DNA from: Odoribacter sp036657595
GTDB taxonomy: Bacteria; Bacteroidota; Bacteroidia; Bacteroidales; Marinifilaceae
DNA: 64,000 nt
Assembly: GCA_036657595.1 (NCBI GenBank)
Contig: JAVXFZ010000007.1
Span: 1 to 64,000 of the forward strand
Direction: 5' to 3'
In this document: one piece after another, positions 8,581 to 17,040 of the stretch
How the letters are laid out: each line of letters starts with the position of its first letter
Numbering within the stretch: position 1 is the first letter of the stretch
Notes under the pieces: generated by a model
Databases searched by the model: none
Seen by the model: the letters and a program-made list of their open reading frames with translations, nothing else
Told to the model about the DNA's origin: nothing
Made by a program: the position numbers and the translations under genes

Positions 8581-9480
8581 ATGATGAAGACCTTAATTGT
8601 TTTACTGGGTCCCACAGGAGTGGGGAAAACAGAACTCAGTATTGATATTGCAAAATTTTATAACACACCGATACTATCGTGTGATTCCCGACAAATTTAT
8701 CGGGAAATGTGCATAGGCACAGCTGTCCCTTCTGCTACTCAATTGGCAGAGGTTCCTCATTTTTTTATACAGTCGATTTCTGTTGAAGACTATTACAATT
8801 CTTGGCAATTTGAACTGCAAGCTCTTGAAAAAATACAAGAATTGTTTGAAAAGCGGGAAGTTGTTTTAATGACAGGAGGTTCTATGCTCTACATTGATGC
8901 CGTGTGTAAAGGAATCGATGATGTGCCGACTATTTCGCCTGAATTGCGGGCTGAATTGATGGATATTTACGAACGCAAAGGTTTGGAAACAATCCGGGCT
9001 ATGCTCAAAGAATTAGATCCCGTATTTTATGAACAAGTAGATTTAAATAACGGAAAACGGGTGCTGCACGCCGTCGAAGTGTGTCGGATGGCAGGTGTTC
9101 CGTACTCTTCGCTAAGGAACAACACCCCGAAAGAAAGAAATTTCAACATCGTGCGGATTGGACTCAAGCGGGAAACAGAAGAATTATACGCTCGTATCAA
9201 CCAACGGGTAGACACAATGTTGGAGAAAGGCTTGGAAGCGGAAGCGCGGACATTATGGTCGAAGCGTAATTTGAATGCCCTAAATACGGTGGGATACAGA
9301 GAATTTTTTGATTATTTTGAAGGGAAAACAGACTATGCAGAAGCAGTACGTCTGATAAAACGTAACTCACGGCGATATGCCCGAAAACAACTATCTTGGT
9401 TTCGTCGCGATTCAGCTATACAATGGTTTCATCCGGATGACCGGGAAGAGATAATGCACTACATCGAAGAACATACATAG
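8581..9480 (+). CDS. miaA: tRNA dimethylallyltransferase
   Basis: Adds a dimethylallyl group to N6 of A37 in tRNAs that read codons starting with U. P-loop GPTGVGKTELS at residues 10-20, the DSRQIYREM motif at about 38-46 that binds the prenyl donor and base, MTGGSMLYIDA near 99, and the C-terminal RNA-binding block NTVGYREFFDYFEG, RRYARKQLSWFRRD. At 299 aa it is full length. Two consecutive ATGs allow a start at 8581 or 8584. Preceded by a 150-nt spacer holding a long hairpin. Confidence 0.97.
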   Translation: MMKTLIVLLGPTGVGKTELSIDIAKFYNTPILSCDSRQIYREMCIGTAVPSATQLAEVPHFFIQSISVEDYYNSWQFELQALEKIQELFEKREVVLMTGGSMLYIDAVCKGIDDVPTISPELRAELMDIYERKGLETIRAMLKELDPVFYEQVDLNNGKRVLHAVEVCRMAGVPYSSLRNNTPKERNFNIVRIGLKRETEELYARINQRVDTMLEKGLEAEARTLWSKRNLNALNTVGYREFFDYFEGKTDYAEAVRLIKRNSRRYARKQLSWFRRDSAIQWFHPDDREEIMHYIEEHT

Positions 9481-9510
9481 CATTTCGTGTTAAAACCGAT
9501 TCATTCTTCA

Positions 9511-10500
9511 TTAATCCGTTATAAATGTCTTTGACTGATGAGTATAGCCTCCTTTTTGTGGAATAATCAGAATCAAAAACGATCCGAGAACAATCACACC
9601 GCCCAAAATATAATCTTTCGTACTGAGTTCCGGGCGCATAGCCGCATAGAAAATAGCGGCGAGAAGTTCTAACCCGTAAGTCATCACCGGCTGAAATGCC
9701 CGTATTGCCATAAAAGTTTCTGATTTAGAATATTTAAGCGTAGCATAATACAAATAAGTAGTTGTGGCATTGAGAAAGAACCCGGCTATACAGGCGGTGA
9801 TGATGGTTCCCGGATGAAACATCGTTTTTAAATCCGGTAAATACGTTAGAATAAATAGAAAAGTCGGTAAGTGGTCTGCCATAATATATTTAAACAGAGC
9901 TACCAAGAACAAAAAACCAAGCAATATTAATCCTCCATAAAACATCGTATATCCCGAAATTCCGCATTTTTGTCGAACGGTAGCAGACGGATCCAATAAG
10001 GTTGTCTTTTCAATGATAACCGATCGAAGGCAGCTCGCTGTGGCTGATACGGTCACTAAAATAGATACAAGGAGCCTGATGTGAGTGGGCAATGAGAAGA
10101 TAAAAAGGATAAAACCTGTTAGAATCAACAATATACCGATATAATCCAATTTATAAGGAATCCGTTTAAAAATGGCAAATGCCAGTATATAAGTGATAAT
10201 GATTTCAATATTGAATAATATACTTGTTTCTGTGGAGGTAATATAGAGAAACGTAGAAATCATCGTGAAACTCCGAATGATTTGCAGGAGGGTATAAAGC
10301 CACGAATATTTCACTCTGCTTTTCCATTTTTGTGGTTCAACCTGTTCGCGAATAAGCATTAGTGAAGTTCCTGTTGCAAAGATCATTAGTGAAGTGAATA
10401 AAATGATATTTATATCAAATTCAAGAACACAGTAACGGTTGGCAACATTTAAGATTGCCCAAACGAAAACGGTTGACAATGCAAGTAAAACACCTTTCAT
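9511..10500 (-). CDS. EamA/DMT-superfamily transporter
   Basis: 329 aa, about ten predicted membrane segments in two five-helix repeats, as in the drug/metabolite transporter superfamily. The N-terminus MKGVLLALSTVFVWAILNVA starts the first EamA repeat; the second repeat begins after the loop around 195-230. The end is a short polar tail. Substrate unknown. It converges with miaA (31 nt between stops) and stands alone on its strand. Confidence 0.85.
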   Translation of the reverse strand: MKGVLLALSTVFVWAILNVANRYCVLEFDINIILFTSLMIFATGTSLMLIREQVEPQKWKSRVKYSWLYTLLQIIRSFTMISTFLYITSTETSILFNIEIIITYILAFAIFKRIPYKLDYIGILLILTGFILFIFSLPTHIRLLVSILVTVSATASCLRSVIIEKTTLLDPSATVRQKCGISGYTMFYGGLILLGFLFLVALFKYIMADHLPTFLFILTYLPDLKTMFHPGTIITACIAGFFLNATTTYLYYATLKYSKSETFMAIRAFQPVMTYGLELLAAIFYAAMRPELSTKDYILGGVIVLGSFLILIIPQKGGYTHQSKTFITD

Positions 10501-10658
10501 AGAGATTAAAAATAATTATAAAGGGTACGGAATCTTCAGAACAAATGTTCTTACAATCTTTAAATATGTTTCATTTGCTTTGTCACTTTTAAATTTTCTC
10601 CTGTGCATAAAGACTCTTTTTTGCCGGTCGCTCTTAAAAATATTGATTTTTCCGATGT

Positions 10659-10690
10659 AATTTTTCTCCTTTAAAGTCAATTTTTCTCCT
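10659..10690 (+). repeat. Direct repeat AATTTTTCTCCT, two copies
   Basis: AATTTTTCTCCT occurs at 10659-10670 and 10679-10690, start-to-start 20 bp; a third near-copy AAATTTTCTCCT lies at 10591-10602. These motifs sit immediately upstream of copy A of the dispersed repeat. Confidence 0.55.
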
Positions 10691-10709
10691 ATAATACTCC
10701 TTACAATCG

Positions 10710-10793
10710 CTACCCTATCGTTTGAGTATCGCTACCTTCCAGTCGTATTCCGGTCGTATTCCCTTCGTATCCTCGTCGTTTCAGAACGAAGAA
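10710..10793 (+). repeat. Dispersed repeat, copy A
   Basis: 84 bp that align to the reverse complement of 52322-52416 with about four mismatches and one 11-bp indel. It begins CTACCCTATCG, contains GAGTATCGCTACCTTCC, then about 10-bp units built on TCGTATTC / TTCGTATCC / TCGTCGTTTC, and ends CAGAACGAAGAA. Weaker similarity (AGTCAA and TATAATAC blocks) continues upstream to about 10675. Confidence 0.85.
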
Positions 10794-11252
10794 ACTACGT
10801 TTAGAATTCACCGAGACAACGACTTAGTGTATAATATACTGATAAGATATTTTAGGCTTATTGTTGATCATTTAAAGCCGAAAGATGCGGATCAACGATG
10901 GGGTAAGGTATTCACTTATTGAATCGTTGAAGTAATGGTTACTTTTTAAATGATTTCCCGTTTCTCCTCTGCGCGATGGAGGGTGCTGTTTGTTTTAAAC
11001 AACACAATTCGCCGCTCGGATAGAGCAAAAATCTTTAAATATTGGCTTTTTAGTGAGAATCTAATTTTTTTATTTAAAATAAGTGTAGAGTTCTAAAAAT
11101 ATAATTGTATTTTTATACATTGAATGGAAAGTTTGTGCAAAGAGAATTTGCTATTCGGATGTACTTACTTCCAAAGAAATAGAGAGCATTTTTGTAACTT
11201 TTTTTGTGAATATATTGCTTGCAAAATTAAATCGTTTACTTAATTCTAAGAG

Positions 11253-11651
11253 ATGAAAGATTCTTATTGTTTGCGTATAGAGGTGACAAATATTAATCAC
11301 ATTCAGTTGCTTGATCTTCTTTTGGATCAAGAACATAACACGGATAGTCCGGATTGGGAATTTGAGATGGAGGAGGAGGAATTTTATGGAGATTGTCCAA
11401 TGATTTATATTTCGTTATTATTGGATTTGATAAGAAATAAATTTGATGATTTGGAGAAAATAGGAATCAAACGTGATATGATTAGTATCTGGAGGGTAGT
11501 CAATTATGAACGGGAATGGTATATGGAATATCAACCGAGCGATTTAAAGGAATTGGTGGAGTATGATATTAGCTTTCGGATTTCTTGCTATCCGACCGAT
11601 GATACGATGCCTGCGGAGATTCCCACCGAAGAAAATAGGATTTTAAATTAA
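11253..11651 (+). CDS. DUF4279-like protein
   Basis: 132 aa, highly acidic N-terminal half (DSPDWEFEMEEEEFYGD, about 30-46). The C-terminal half, with ISIWRVVNYEREWYMEYQPS followed by DLKELVEYDISFRISCY, resembles the DUF4279 pattern of a tryptophan/tyrosine-rich strand, then an acidic-polar MEFxPxxL segment and a C-terminal ISC strand. No biochemical function is known to me. The gene stands alone in an AT-rich, gene-poor stretch and ends just before a strong hairpin, which gives it the look of an accessory or immunity-like gene (inference only). Confidence 0.55.
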   Translation: MKDSYCLRIEVTNINHIQLLDLLLDQEHNTDSPDWEFEMEEEEFYGDCPMIYISLLLDLIRNKFDDLEKIGIKRDMISIWRVVNYEREWYMEYQPSDLKELVEYDISFRISCYPTDDTMPAEIPTEENRILN

Positions 11652-11714
11652 AACGATACGACCTCTTAGAGGCTCTTAAAAGTCCGTGTGTCAACTCGTC
11701 AATGGTTGATCAAC

Positions 11715-11758
11715 TTAACCGCTTTATCGTTTAAATAAGCAAACGATAAAGCGGTTAA
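11715..11758. terminator. Perfect 18-bp hairpin, bidirectional terminator
   Basis: TTAACCGCTTTATCGTTT (11715-11732) pairs perfectly with 11741-11758 around an 8-nt loop. It lies between the convergent DUF4279-like gene and fumarase. There is no T tract, so it may act mainly as an RNA-stabilising or roadblock structure. A GTTGATCAAC palindrome abuts it at about 11705-11714. Confidence 0.65.
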
Positions 11759-11785
11759 ATGAAATGTAAGTCTTGTGCGTGGGAC

Positions 11786-13396
11786 TTAGTGTGACCATTC
11801 GGCAAAGAAATCGTTGCCTTTATTGTCGACAATAATGAAAGCGGGGAAGTTTTCAATACGGATTTTCCGTATGGCTTCCATACCGAGTTCTTCAAAATCA
11901 ACAACTTCCACTGATTTTATGCTGTTCTTTGCTAAAATGGCTGCCGGACCACCGATTGACCCAAGGTAGAACCCCCCGTGTTTTTTACAGGATTGCGTCA
12001 CGCTTAGGGAACGATTGCCTTTCGCCACCATAATCATCGAACCGCCTAATGATTGGAATTGATCAACATAAGGATCCATTCGTCCGGCTGTGGTGGGACC
12101 GAAGCTGCCGGAAGCCATTCCTTTGGGAGTTTTGGCGGGACCGGCATAATAGATGGGATGTTTTTTGAAATATTCCGGCATCGGTTTGCCTTCGTCTATC
12201 ATTTGTTTGATGCGGGCGTGGGCAATGTCGCGGGCAACAATTAGCGTACCGGATAGGTTGAGTCGGGTTTTAACCGGATATTTACTCAATTCTTTCAATA
12301 CATTTTCTATTGGTTGATCAAGGTCGATATTGACAGCCGGTGAAAGTGCAGGAGCGGTAGCGGGTAAGAAACGTGCAGGATTCTTTTCTAATTGTTCGAG
12401 GAAGATGCCTTCTTCTGTTATTTTTGCTTTGACGTTACGGTCTGCGCTGCAACTAACACCGATGCCCACGGGACAAGAGGCTGCGTGACGAGGTAAACGG
12501 ATCACGCGTACATCGTGGACCCAGTATTTACCACCGAATTGTGCACCGATACCTTTGTCTTGGCATATTTTCAATACTTTTGCTTCCCATTCCAGATCAC
12601 GGAATGCACGTCCGCCTTCGTTACCGGAAACGGGGAGATGATCGTAATATCCGGTAGAGGCTTTCTTTACGGTTGCTAAGCAGGCTTCTGCTGATGTTCC
12701 TCCAATGACTAAGGCTAAATGGTAGGGGGGACAAGCTGAAGTACCGAGATCAAGCACTTTTTGTTCGATGAATTTTGTCAATGCTTCTTCTGTCAATAAC
12801 GCTTTGGTCTGCTGGTAGAGGAATGTTTTATTGGAAGAACCACCGCCTTTTGTAATGAATAAGAATTTATATTGATTGCCTTGTGTGGCATAAAGATCTA
12901 TTTGAGCCGGTAGATTGGTGCCGGTATTTTTTTCATCGGTCATTGTAAACGGAACGACTTGAGAATAGCGAAGATTACGGTCGCGGTAAGTTTCATATAC
13001 CCCTTTACTGATGGCTTCCGCATCATTGTAGCCGGTATAGATGTCTTCGCCTTTCTTACCGATACAAATGGCTGTTCCGGTATCTTGACAGGTGGGCAAT
13101 TCGCCTTCTGCTGAGACAACTTGGTTCAGGAGCATTGTGTGGGCTACAAATTTGTCATTGTCGCTGGCTTCCGGATCTTTCAGTATGTCAGCTAATTTTT
13201 GTAAATGTGCTGCACGAAGATAGAATGAAACGTCGGTATATGCTTCACGGGCTAATAGTTCAAGTCCTTCTTTTTCAATCTTTAATATTTTCCGTCCGTC
13301 ACATTCTACGGTTTTTACATAGTTTTTCGTGAGGAGGCGATACTCTGTGGTGTCCTTTTCAATAGGAAACGGATCTTGGTATTTAAATTCTGTCAT
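11786..13396 (-). CDS. fumA: Fumarate hydratase class I (Fe-S)
   Basis: Interconverts fumarate and malate with a 4Fe-4S cluster. I start at 13396 (MTEFKYQDPFPIEKDTTEYR), giving 536 aa, the usual length; an upstream in-frame ATG at 13465 adds 23 residues with no family similarity. Conserved parts: LPTCQDTGTAICIGKKGEDI (Fe-S Cys and substrate loop), LGTSACPPYHLAL, CPVGIGVSCSADRN, and the C-terminal beta domain with PTTAGRMDPYVDQ. Alpha and beta parts are fused in a single chain. Transcribed alone, with the 18-bp hairpin downstream. Confidence 0.96.
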   Translation of the reverse strand: MTEFKYQDPFPIEKDTTEYRLLTKNYVKTVECDGRKILKIEKEGLELLAREAYTDVSFYLRAAHLQKLADILKDPEASDNDKFVAHTMLLNQVVSAEGELPTCQDTGTAICIGKKGEDIYTGYNDAEAISKGVYETYRDRNLRYSQVVPFTMTDEKNTGTNLPAQIDLYATQGNQYKFLFITKGGGSSNKTFLYQQTKALLTEEALTKFIEQKVLDLGTSACPPYHLALVIGGTSAEACLATVKKASTGYYDHLPVSGNEGGRAFRDLEWEAKVLKICQDKGIGAQFGGKYWVHDVRVIRLPRHAASCPVGIGVSCSADRNVKAKITEEGIFLEQLEKNPARFLPATAPALSPAVNIDLDQPIENVLKELSKYPVKTRLNLSGTLIVARDIAHARIKQMIDEGKPMPEYFKKHPIYYAGPAKTPKGMASGSFGPTTAGRMDPYVDQFQSLGGSMIMVAKGNRSLSVTQSCKKHGGFYLGSIGGPAAILAKNSIKSVEVVDFEELGMEAIRKIRIENFPAFIIVDNKGNDFFAEWSH

Positions 13397-13792
13397 AATA
13401 TATTGGTTTATAAGGTTTATGTGTTTTTTACATTCAGTTATTTCCGGATACAGTTTAAACAGCAACGAAATTAAGATTAATAACCGAAAAAGTCTATTTT
13501 TTTTTAAGAAAAAAACGTTACTGCCGGAAGATGGGAGTGATCCGCTTCCGTCGTGCCTTTTCGTTGGTATTTTAGAGCTTTCGATGGAATTTTAAAAAAA
13601 AATGGATAGAAAATAGTTTGTCGATTGCTGATTATTGGTGTAAATAAATATATTTTTGCATAGGCTTGTGGAAGTCCACTGAGTTTTGTTATTTTTAGGT
13701 TGGGTTTATATAATATCCTTTATATAATATATTTTAAATAGCTGAATATTAGATTTATTAATTAATGTTACTTAATAATTTAGATTAAATAT
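13397..13792. other. Divergent spacer between fumarase and cinA
   Basis: About 400 nt without a gene. Holds an A/T homopolymer run near 13499-13516, a small CGGAAG...CTTCCG hairpin near 13528-13547, a TATTTTTG -7 element for cinA, and an AT-rich leader in which TTTATATAATAT occurs twice (about 13706-13732). Confidence 0.5.
13651..13658 (+). promoter_or_regulatory. Possible -7 element of cinA promoter
   Basis: TATTTTTG matches TAnnTTTG. It would give a leader of about 125 nt before the cinA start. Confidence 0.35.
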
Positions 13793-15028
13793 ATGAATGC
13801 AATTATTATCACCATTGGAGATGAGATTCTGATGGGACAAATTTTGGACACTAACTCTCAGTATATCTCTAAGAAATTGACGAATATCGGAGTAGATGTA
13901 AGAGAAATTCGATCTATTCCCGATAAACGTGATGAAATTTATGCAGCGGTGGACTATGCGATGCAGGAGGCTGATTTGATTTTGGTGACAGGTGGATTGG
14001 GACCAACAAAGGACGATGTGACAAAAAAAGTATTGGCGGAATATTTTGGTTCACATTTGGTTTTTAATCCCCAAGCGATGGGATGGTTGGAAGATTTGTT
14101 GCGCGATAGACTGTTGCCGATGAATGAGAGTAATAAAACACAGGCGATGTTGCCCGATAATTGTCGTGTTTTACGAAATTTTAAGGGTACAGCTTCCGGA
14201 ATGTGGTTTGAAAGGGGATGGAAATCGTTGATTTCTATGCCGGGTGTTCCTTTTGAGATGGAGCATTTGATGGATACTTATGTGATTCCGGATTTGAAGG
14301 CTAAATATCCTAATTTACAATTGGAATACCGGATGCTGAAAGTGTATGACTTTCCGGAATCACAGTTATCGGAACACTTGGAGAATTGGGAAAATGCCTT
14401 AAAAGACGGTTTGAAACTGGCTTATCTGCCTTCTCCGGGTTTGGTGAGATTACGGATAACGGCGAAAGGAGAAGCAGTGAAACGTTTGGATGCCTGCTAT
14501 GATAGTTTAAAGGAGGTTTTGAGCGGTTTCAGATATACGGAAGGGGAAGATTCCATAGAGAAACAATTAGGCGGGATATTACGTAAAAAAGGGGTCACTA
14601 TGGCGACAGCCGAAAGTTGTACGGGGGGATATATCGCCCATTTGATTACTTCTGTTCCGGGAAGTTCGGATTATTTTAAAGGAAGTGTTGTTGCTTATGC
14701 CAAGGAGGTGAAAGTAAAGGCGTTGGGCGTGGATGCAGCAGACATAGAAAAAGAGGGAGTGGTCAGTGAGGTTGTTGTGTTGCAGATGGCAGAGGGGGTG
14801 AGGAAATTGACAGGAGCCGATTATGCCGTGTCTACTTCCGGAGTGGCGGGTCCTGACGGAGGAACTCCTGAAAAGCCGGTTGGAACGGTTTGGATAGGAG
14901 TGGCTACCCCTACGGGACATTTCGCCAAGAAGTTTGTCTTTTCTTTTACTCGTGAACGGAATATTGCTAAGGCAGCAAGCAAGGCGTTAGAAATGTTGAC
15001 AGAAGAGGTGAATAAGGTTAACGACTGA
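13793..15028 (+). CDS. cinA: CinA-family protein (nicotinamide-nucleotide amidase / ADP-ribose pyrophosphatase type)
   Basis: Full-length two-domain CinA of 411 aa. Residues 1 to about 170 are the MoCF/molybdopterin-binding-like domain with IITIGDEILMGQILDTNSQY and LVTGGLGPTKDDVTK. Residues from about 262 form the C-terminal amidase domain with TMATAESCTGGYIAHLITSV and VSTSGVAGPDGGTPEKPVGT, matching the PncC-type nicotinamide mononucleotide deamidases. The likely role is recycling of NMN or damaged pyridine nucleotides. A plus-strand alpha/beta hydrolase gene follows after 67 nt. Confidence 0.95.
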   Translation: MNAIIITIGDEILMGQILDTNSQYISKKLTNIGVDVREIRSIPDKRDEIYAAVDYAMQEADLILVTGGLGPTKDDVTKKVLAEYFGSHLVFNPQAMGWLEDLLRDRLLPMNESNKTQAMLPDNCRVLRNFKGTASGMWFERGWKSLISMPGVPFEMEHLMDTYVIPDLKAKYPNLQLEYRMLKVYDFPESQLSEHLENWENALKDGLKLAYLPSPGLVRLRITAKGEAVKRLDACYDSLKEVLSGFRYTEGEDSIEKQLGGILRKKGVTMATAESCTGGYIAHLITSVPGSSDYFKGSVVAYAKEVKVKALGVDAADIEKEGVVSEVVVLQMAEGVRKLTGADYAVSTSGVAGPDGGTPEKPVGTVWIGVATPTGHFAKKFVFSFTRERNIAKAASKALEMLTEEVNKVND

Positions 15029-15095
15029 AAAATCGGGGAGATGCAGAAGAGATTTTTGAGTAATTGGACGATGGTGACATTTTATTGAAATTAGT

Positions 15096-16088
15096 ATGAA
15101 AAAAAGATATATGATCCCTTTATTTATCATCGTATTATTGGTGATTATTTTTCAGATGGGTCCCAAAATGTCACGGATAGAGTTGAGCAATGAACTACCG
15201 GTGGTTCCGGTCGGAATTGATAGCATTAGTGAATATGTCCGAGATCGGGAAGCGTCGTTACCGGTGAAACCCGATAATGAAGGTATCATTGTGTGGGGTG
15301 ATTCGGTTGCAAAGCCTACCGAATATGTTCTTCTCTATTTGCACGGATTTACAGCCAGTCGGTTCGAGGGATCTCCAGTGACTCAAAATTTTGTGAATGA
15401 ATTTAAAGTGAACGCTTATTTACCGCGTTTAGCGGCTCACGGTTTGATGGTGGAGGAGCCTTTATTGGATATGACTCCGGCTTATTTGTACGATTCGGCA
15501 AAGGAGGCATTGGTGATTGCTCATAAATTGGGAGAAAAGGTGATTGTTATGGGGACTTCTACGGGTGGTACATTGGCATTGATGCTGGCTGCTGATTTTC
15601 CGGATTTGGTGGATGGTTTGATTTTATATTCTCCCAATATTCAAATTAAGAATCCGATGGCTCCTTTGCTCAGCGGTCCTTGGGGGTTGCAGATTTCAAG
15701 GGCTGTACACGGTGGAAATTACTCTATTTCGGATGATCCGGCGGATAGTGAAGATTGTAAATATTGGTATTGTCGCTATCGGGTGGAAGCTCAGATTTAT
15801 TTGCAGCAATTATTGGATATGCGGATGAATCGAAAGGAATTTGCTAAAGTGCATCAACCTGTATTCCTTGGATTTTATTATAAAGATGCCGATCATCAAG
15901 ATCAGACGATAGAGGTGAAAGCGGCTCTTAGAATGTTTGATGAATTGGGGACTCCTGCCGATAAGAAAATGAAGGTGGCATTTCCGGAAGCAGGAGTACA
16001 CGTGATTGCCTGTGGTTTGACCTCACAAGCAGTGACGGAGGTCCGGGAACAAACCTTTGAATTTGTCCGGCGGATGTGGGGAATGTGA
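15096..16088 (+). CDS. Membrane-anchored alpha/beta hydrolase
   Basis: 330 aa. An N-terminal signal anchor (about 4-22, rich in Ile, Leu and Val) places the rest outside the inner membrane. The hydrolase fold shows the oxyanion loop LYLHGFTASRFEG (near 83-95) and the nucleophile elbow GTSTGG (about 153-158, Ser155). FPEAGVHVIACG near 308 supplies the candidate catalytic His. Substrate is not evident; carboxylesterase or lipase-like activity is the natural guess. It follows cinA, with no clear functional link. Confidence 0.8.
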   Translation: MKKRYMIPLFIIVLLVIIFQMGPKMSRIELSNELPVVPVGIDSISEYVRDREASLPVKPDNEGIIVWGDSVAKPTEYVLLYLHGFTASRFEGSPVTQNFVNEFKVNAYLPRLAAHGLMVEEPLLDMTPAYLYDSAKEALVIAHKLGEKVIVMGTSTGGTLALMLAADFPDLVDGLILYSPNIQIKNPMAPLLSGPWGLQISRAVHGGNYSISDDPADSEDCKYWYCRYRVEAQIYLQQLLDMRMNRKEFAKVHQPVFLGFYYKDADHQDQTIEVKAALRMFDELGTPADKKMKVAFPEAGVHVIACGLTSQAVTEVREQTFEFVRRMWGM

Positions 16089-16111
16089 TAGGAAAATACG
16101 CGATAGGTGTT

Positions 16112-16765
16112 TTATCTGCAATATCTTTTTATATATGCGGTAATATTTGAAATGCCGAGGCTTTGCGCTTTTCTCCAGTCCCGACAGGCTTCGTTGCGTT
16201 TTCCGATTTTGTAATAGGCAATTCCCCGATTGGCATAGATGGCTCCACTATTCTGATTGAGTTGTAAGGCGTAATTGAAATCTGGAATAGACTTTGCAAA
16301 TTCGTTGCGTTTGAGGTAGCAACTGGCTCGATTTTGGTAATAAGCATATACCAATTCGTAATCTTCTCCGTTTTTCTTTGCATATTTAATAGCGAGTGAA
16401 TATTCTTGGATGGCTTTGCTTAGATTATTTTCGTTTTGGTAGATATTGCCCAGATAGTAGCAAAGTTCATCATCTTCTTCAAAAATTGTTTTTGCTTTCT
16501 GCAAATATTCTTTCAAAATGTCTGTCTGATTGCTTTGTGAACAAGCAGTATTTAATGAGATATAGATTTCCCGAATGTTCGGATTCAGTCGAATGGCTGC
16601 GATTAATTTTTGTACAGCCTGTTGATAATTTGCCTCTTCAATGTTTTTATTTGCCTCATTGAGTAATTCAATGGGTTTGTTTATTTCCGAAACATTAATT
16701 TGTCCATAGGTCATTTGACCTGTTGCAAATAAAAGGGTTAAAAATAAGCCGAATCTTTCCATCAT
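16112..16765 (-). CDS. Secreted tetratricopeptide-repeat protein
   Basis: 217 aa: an N-terminal signal peptide (MMERFGLFLTLLFATGQMTYG) then about four TPR units from residue 30 to 205, for example LCYYLGNIYQNENNLSKAIQ and AIYANRGIAYYKIGKRNEAC, with the Ala, Gly, Tyr and Pro positions typical of TPRs. Such proteins act as protein-binding scaffolds in the periplasm; no partner is visible. It converges with the alpha/beta hydrolase (23 nt between stops). Confidence 0.85.
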   Translation of the reverse strand: MMERFGLFLTLLFATGQMTYGQINVSEINKPIELLNEANKNIEEANYQQAVQKLIAAIRLNPNIREIYISLNTACSQSNQTDILKEYLQKAKTIFEEDDELCYYLGNIYQNENNLSKAIQEYSLAIKYAKKNGEDYELVYAYYQNRASCYLKRNEFAKSIPDFNYALQLNQNSGAIYANRGIAYYKIGKRNEACRDWRKAQSLGISNITAYIKRYCR

Positions 16766-16981
16766 TTCAGTTAGATTGAATTAAGTAATTATTTTCAGCT
16801 TCAAAAATAATAAATTTTAGTTAAGATTGTATAGTTGTGATAAAAAGGAAAGCACCTATTGTTTAAAATATAACAAAAAAGAAAAATAACGTTATTTTTT
16901 TGTGAGAAGAGAAAAGCAAATGAGACCCAATCATTGTGGTGATCTTTTAAGGTTTTAAATTGTTTTTTTTAAGAATCTCAT

Positions 16982-17020
16982 AAAAAAAAAGTTCTAAAGA
17001 GCTGTGGACTCTTTAGAACT
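16982..17020 (-). terminator. Terminator after the peptidase pair
   Basis: GTTCTAAAGAG (16991-17001) and CTCTTTAGAAC (17009-17019) form an 11-bp perfect stem with a 7-nt loop. On the minus strand nine Ts follow. It ends the S9-M49 peptidase transcript. Confidence 0.9.
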
Positions 17021-17040
17021 AATGGTCTATGGGATATGTA

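Larger units (their letters stand above)
10501..11252. other. Gene-poor AT-rich stretch
   Basis: No convincing gene. It holds three near-identical ATTTTTCTCCT motifs (10591-10602, 10659-10670, 10679-10690), copy A of the dispersed repeat at 10710-10793, and a short palindrome around GTTTGTTTTAAACAAC (near 10987). A possible 66-codon ORF from 10722 runs through the repeat and is not credible. Confidence 0.6.

Noticed and set aside
10722..10922. 66-codon ORF running through copy A of the dispersed repeat
   Set aside because: It lacks a ribosome-binding site I can see, has no recognisable domain, and its first part is the repeat sequence; the other repeat copy is read in a different frame.
13329..13595. 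88-codon plus-strand ORF in the fumarase/cinA spacer
   Set aside because: It overlaps the fumarase start in antisense and crosses an A/T homopolymer run; no family match.
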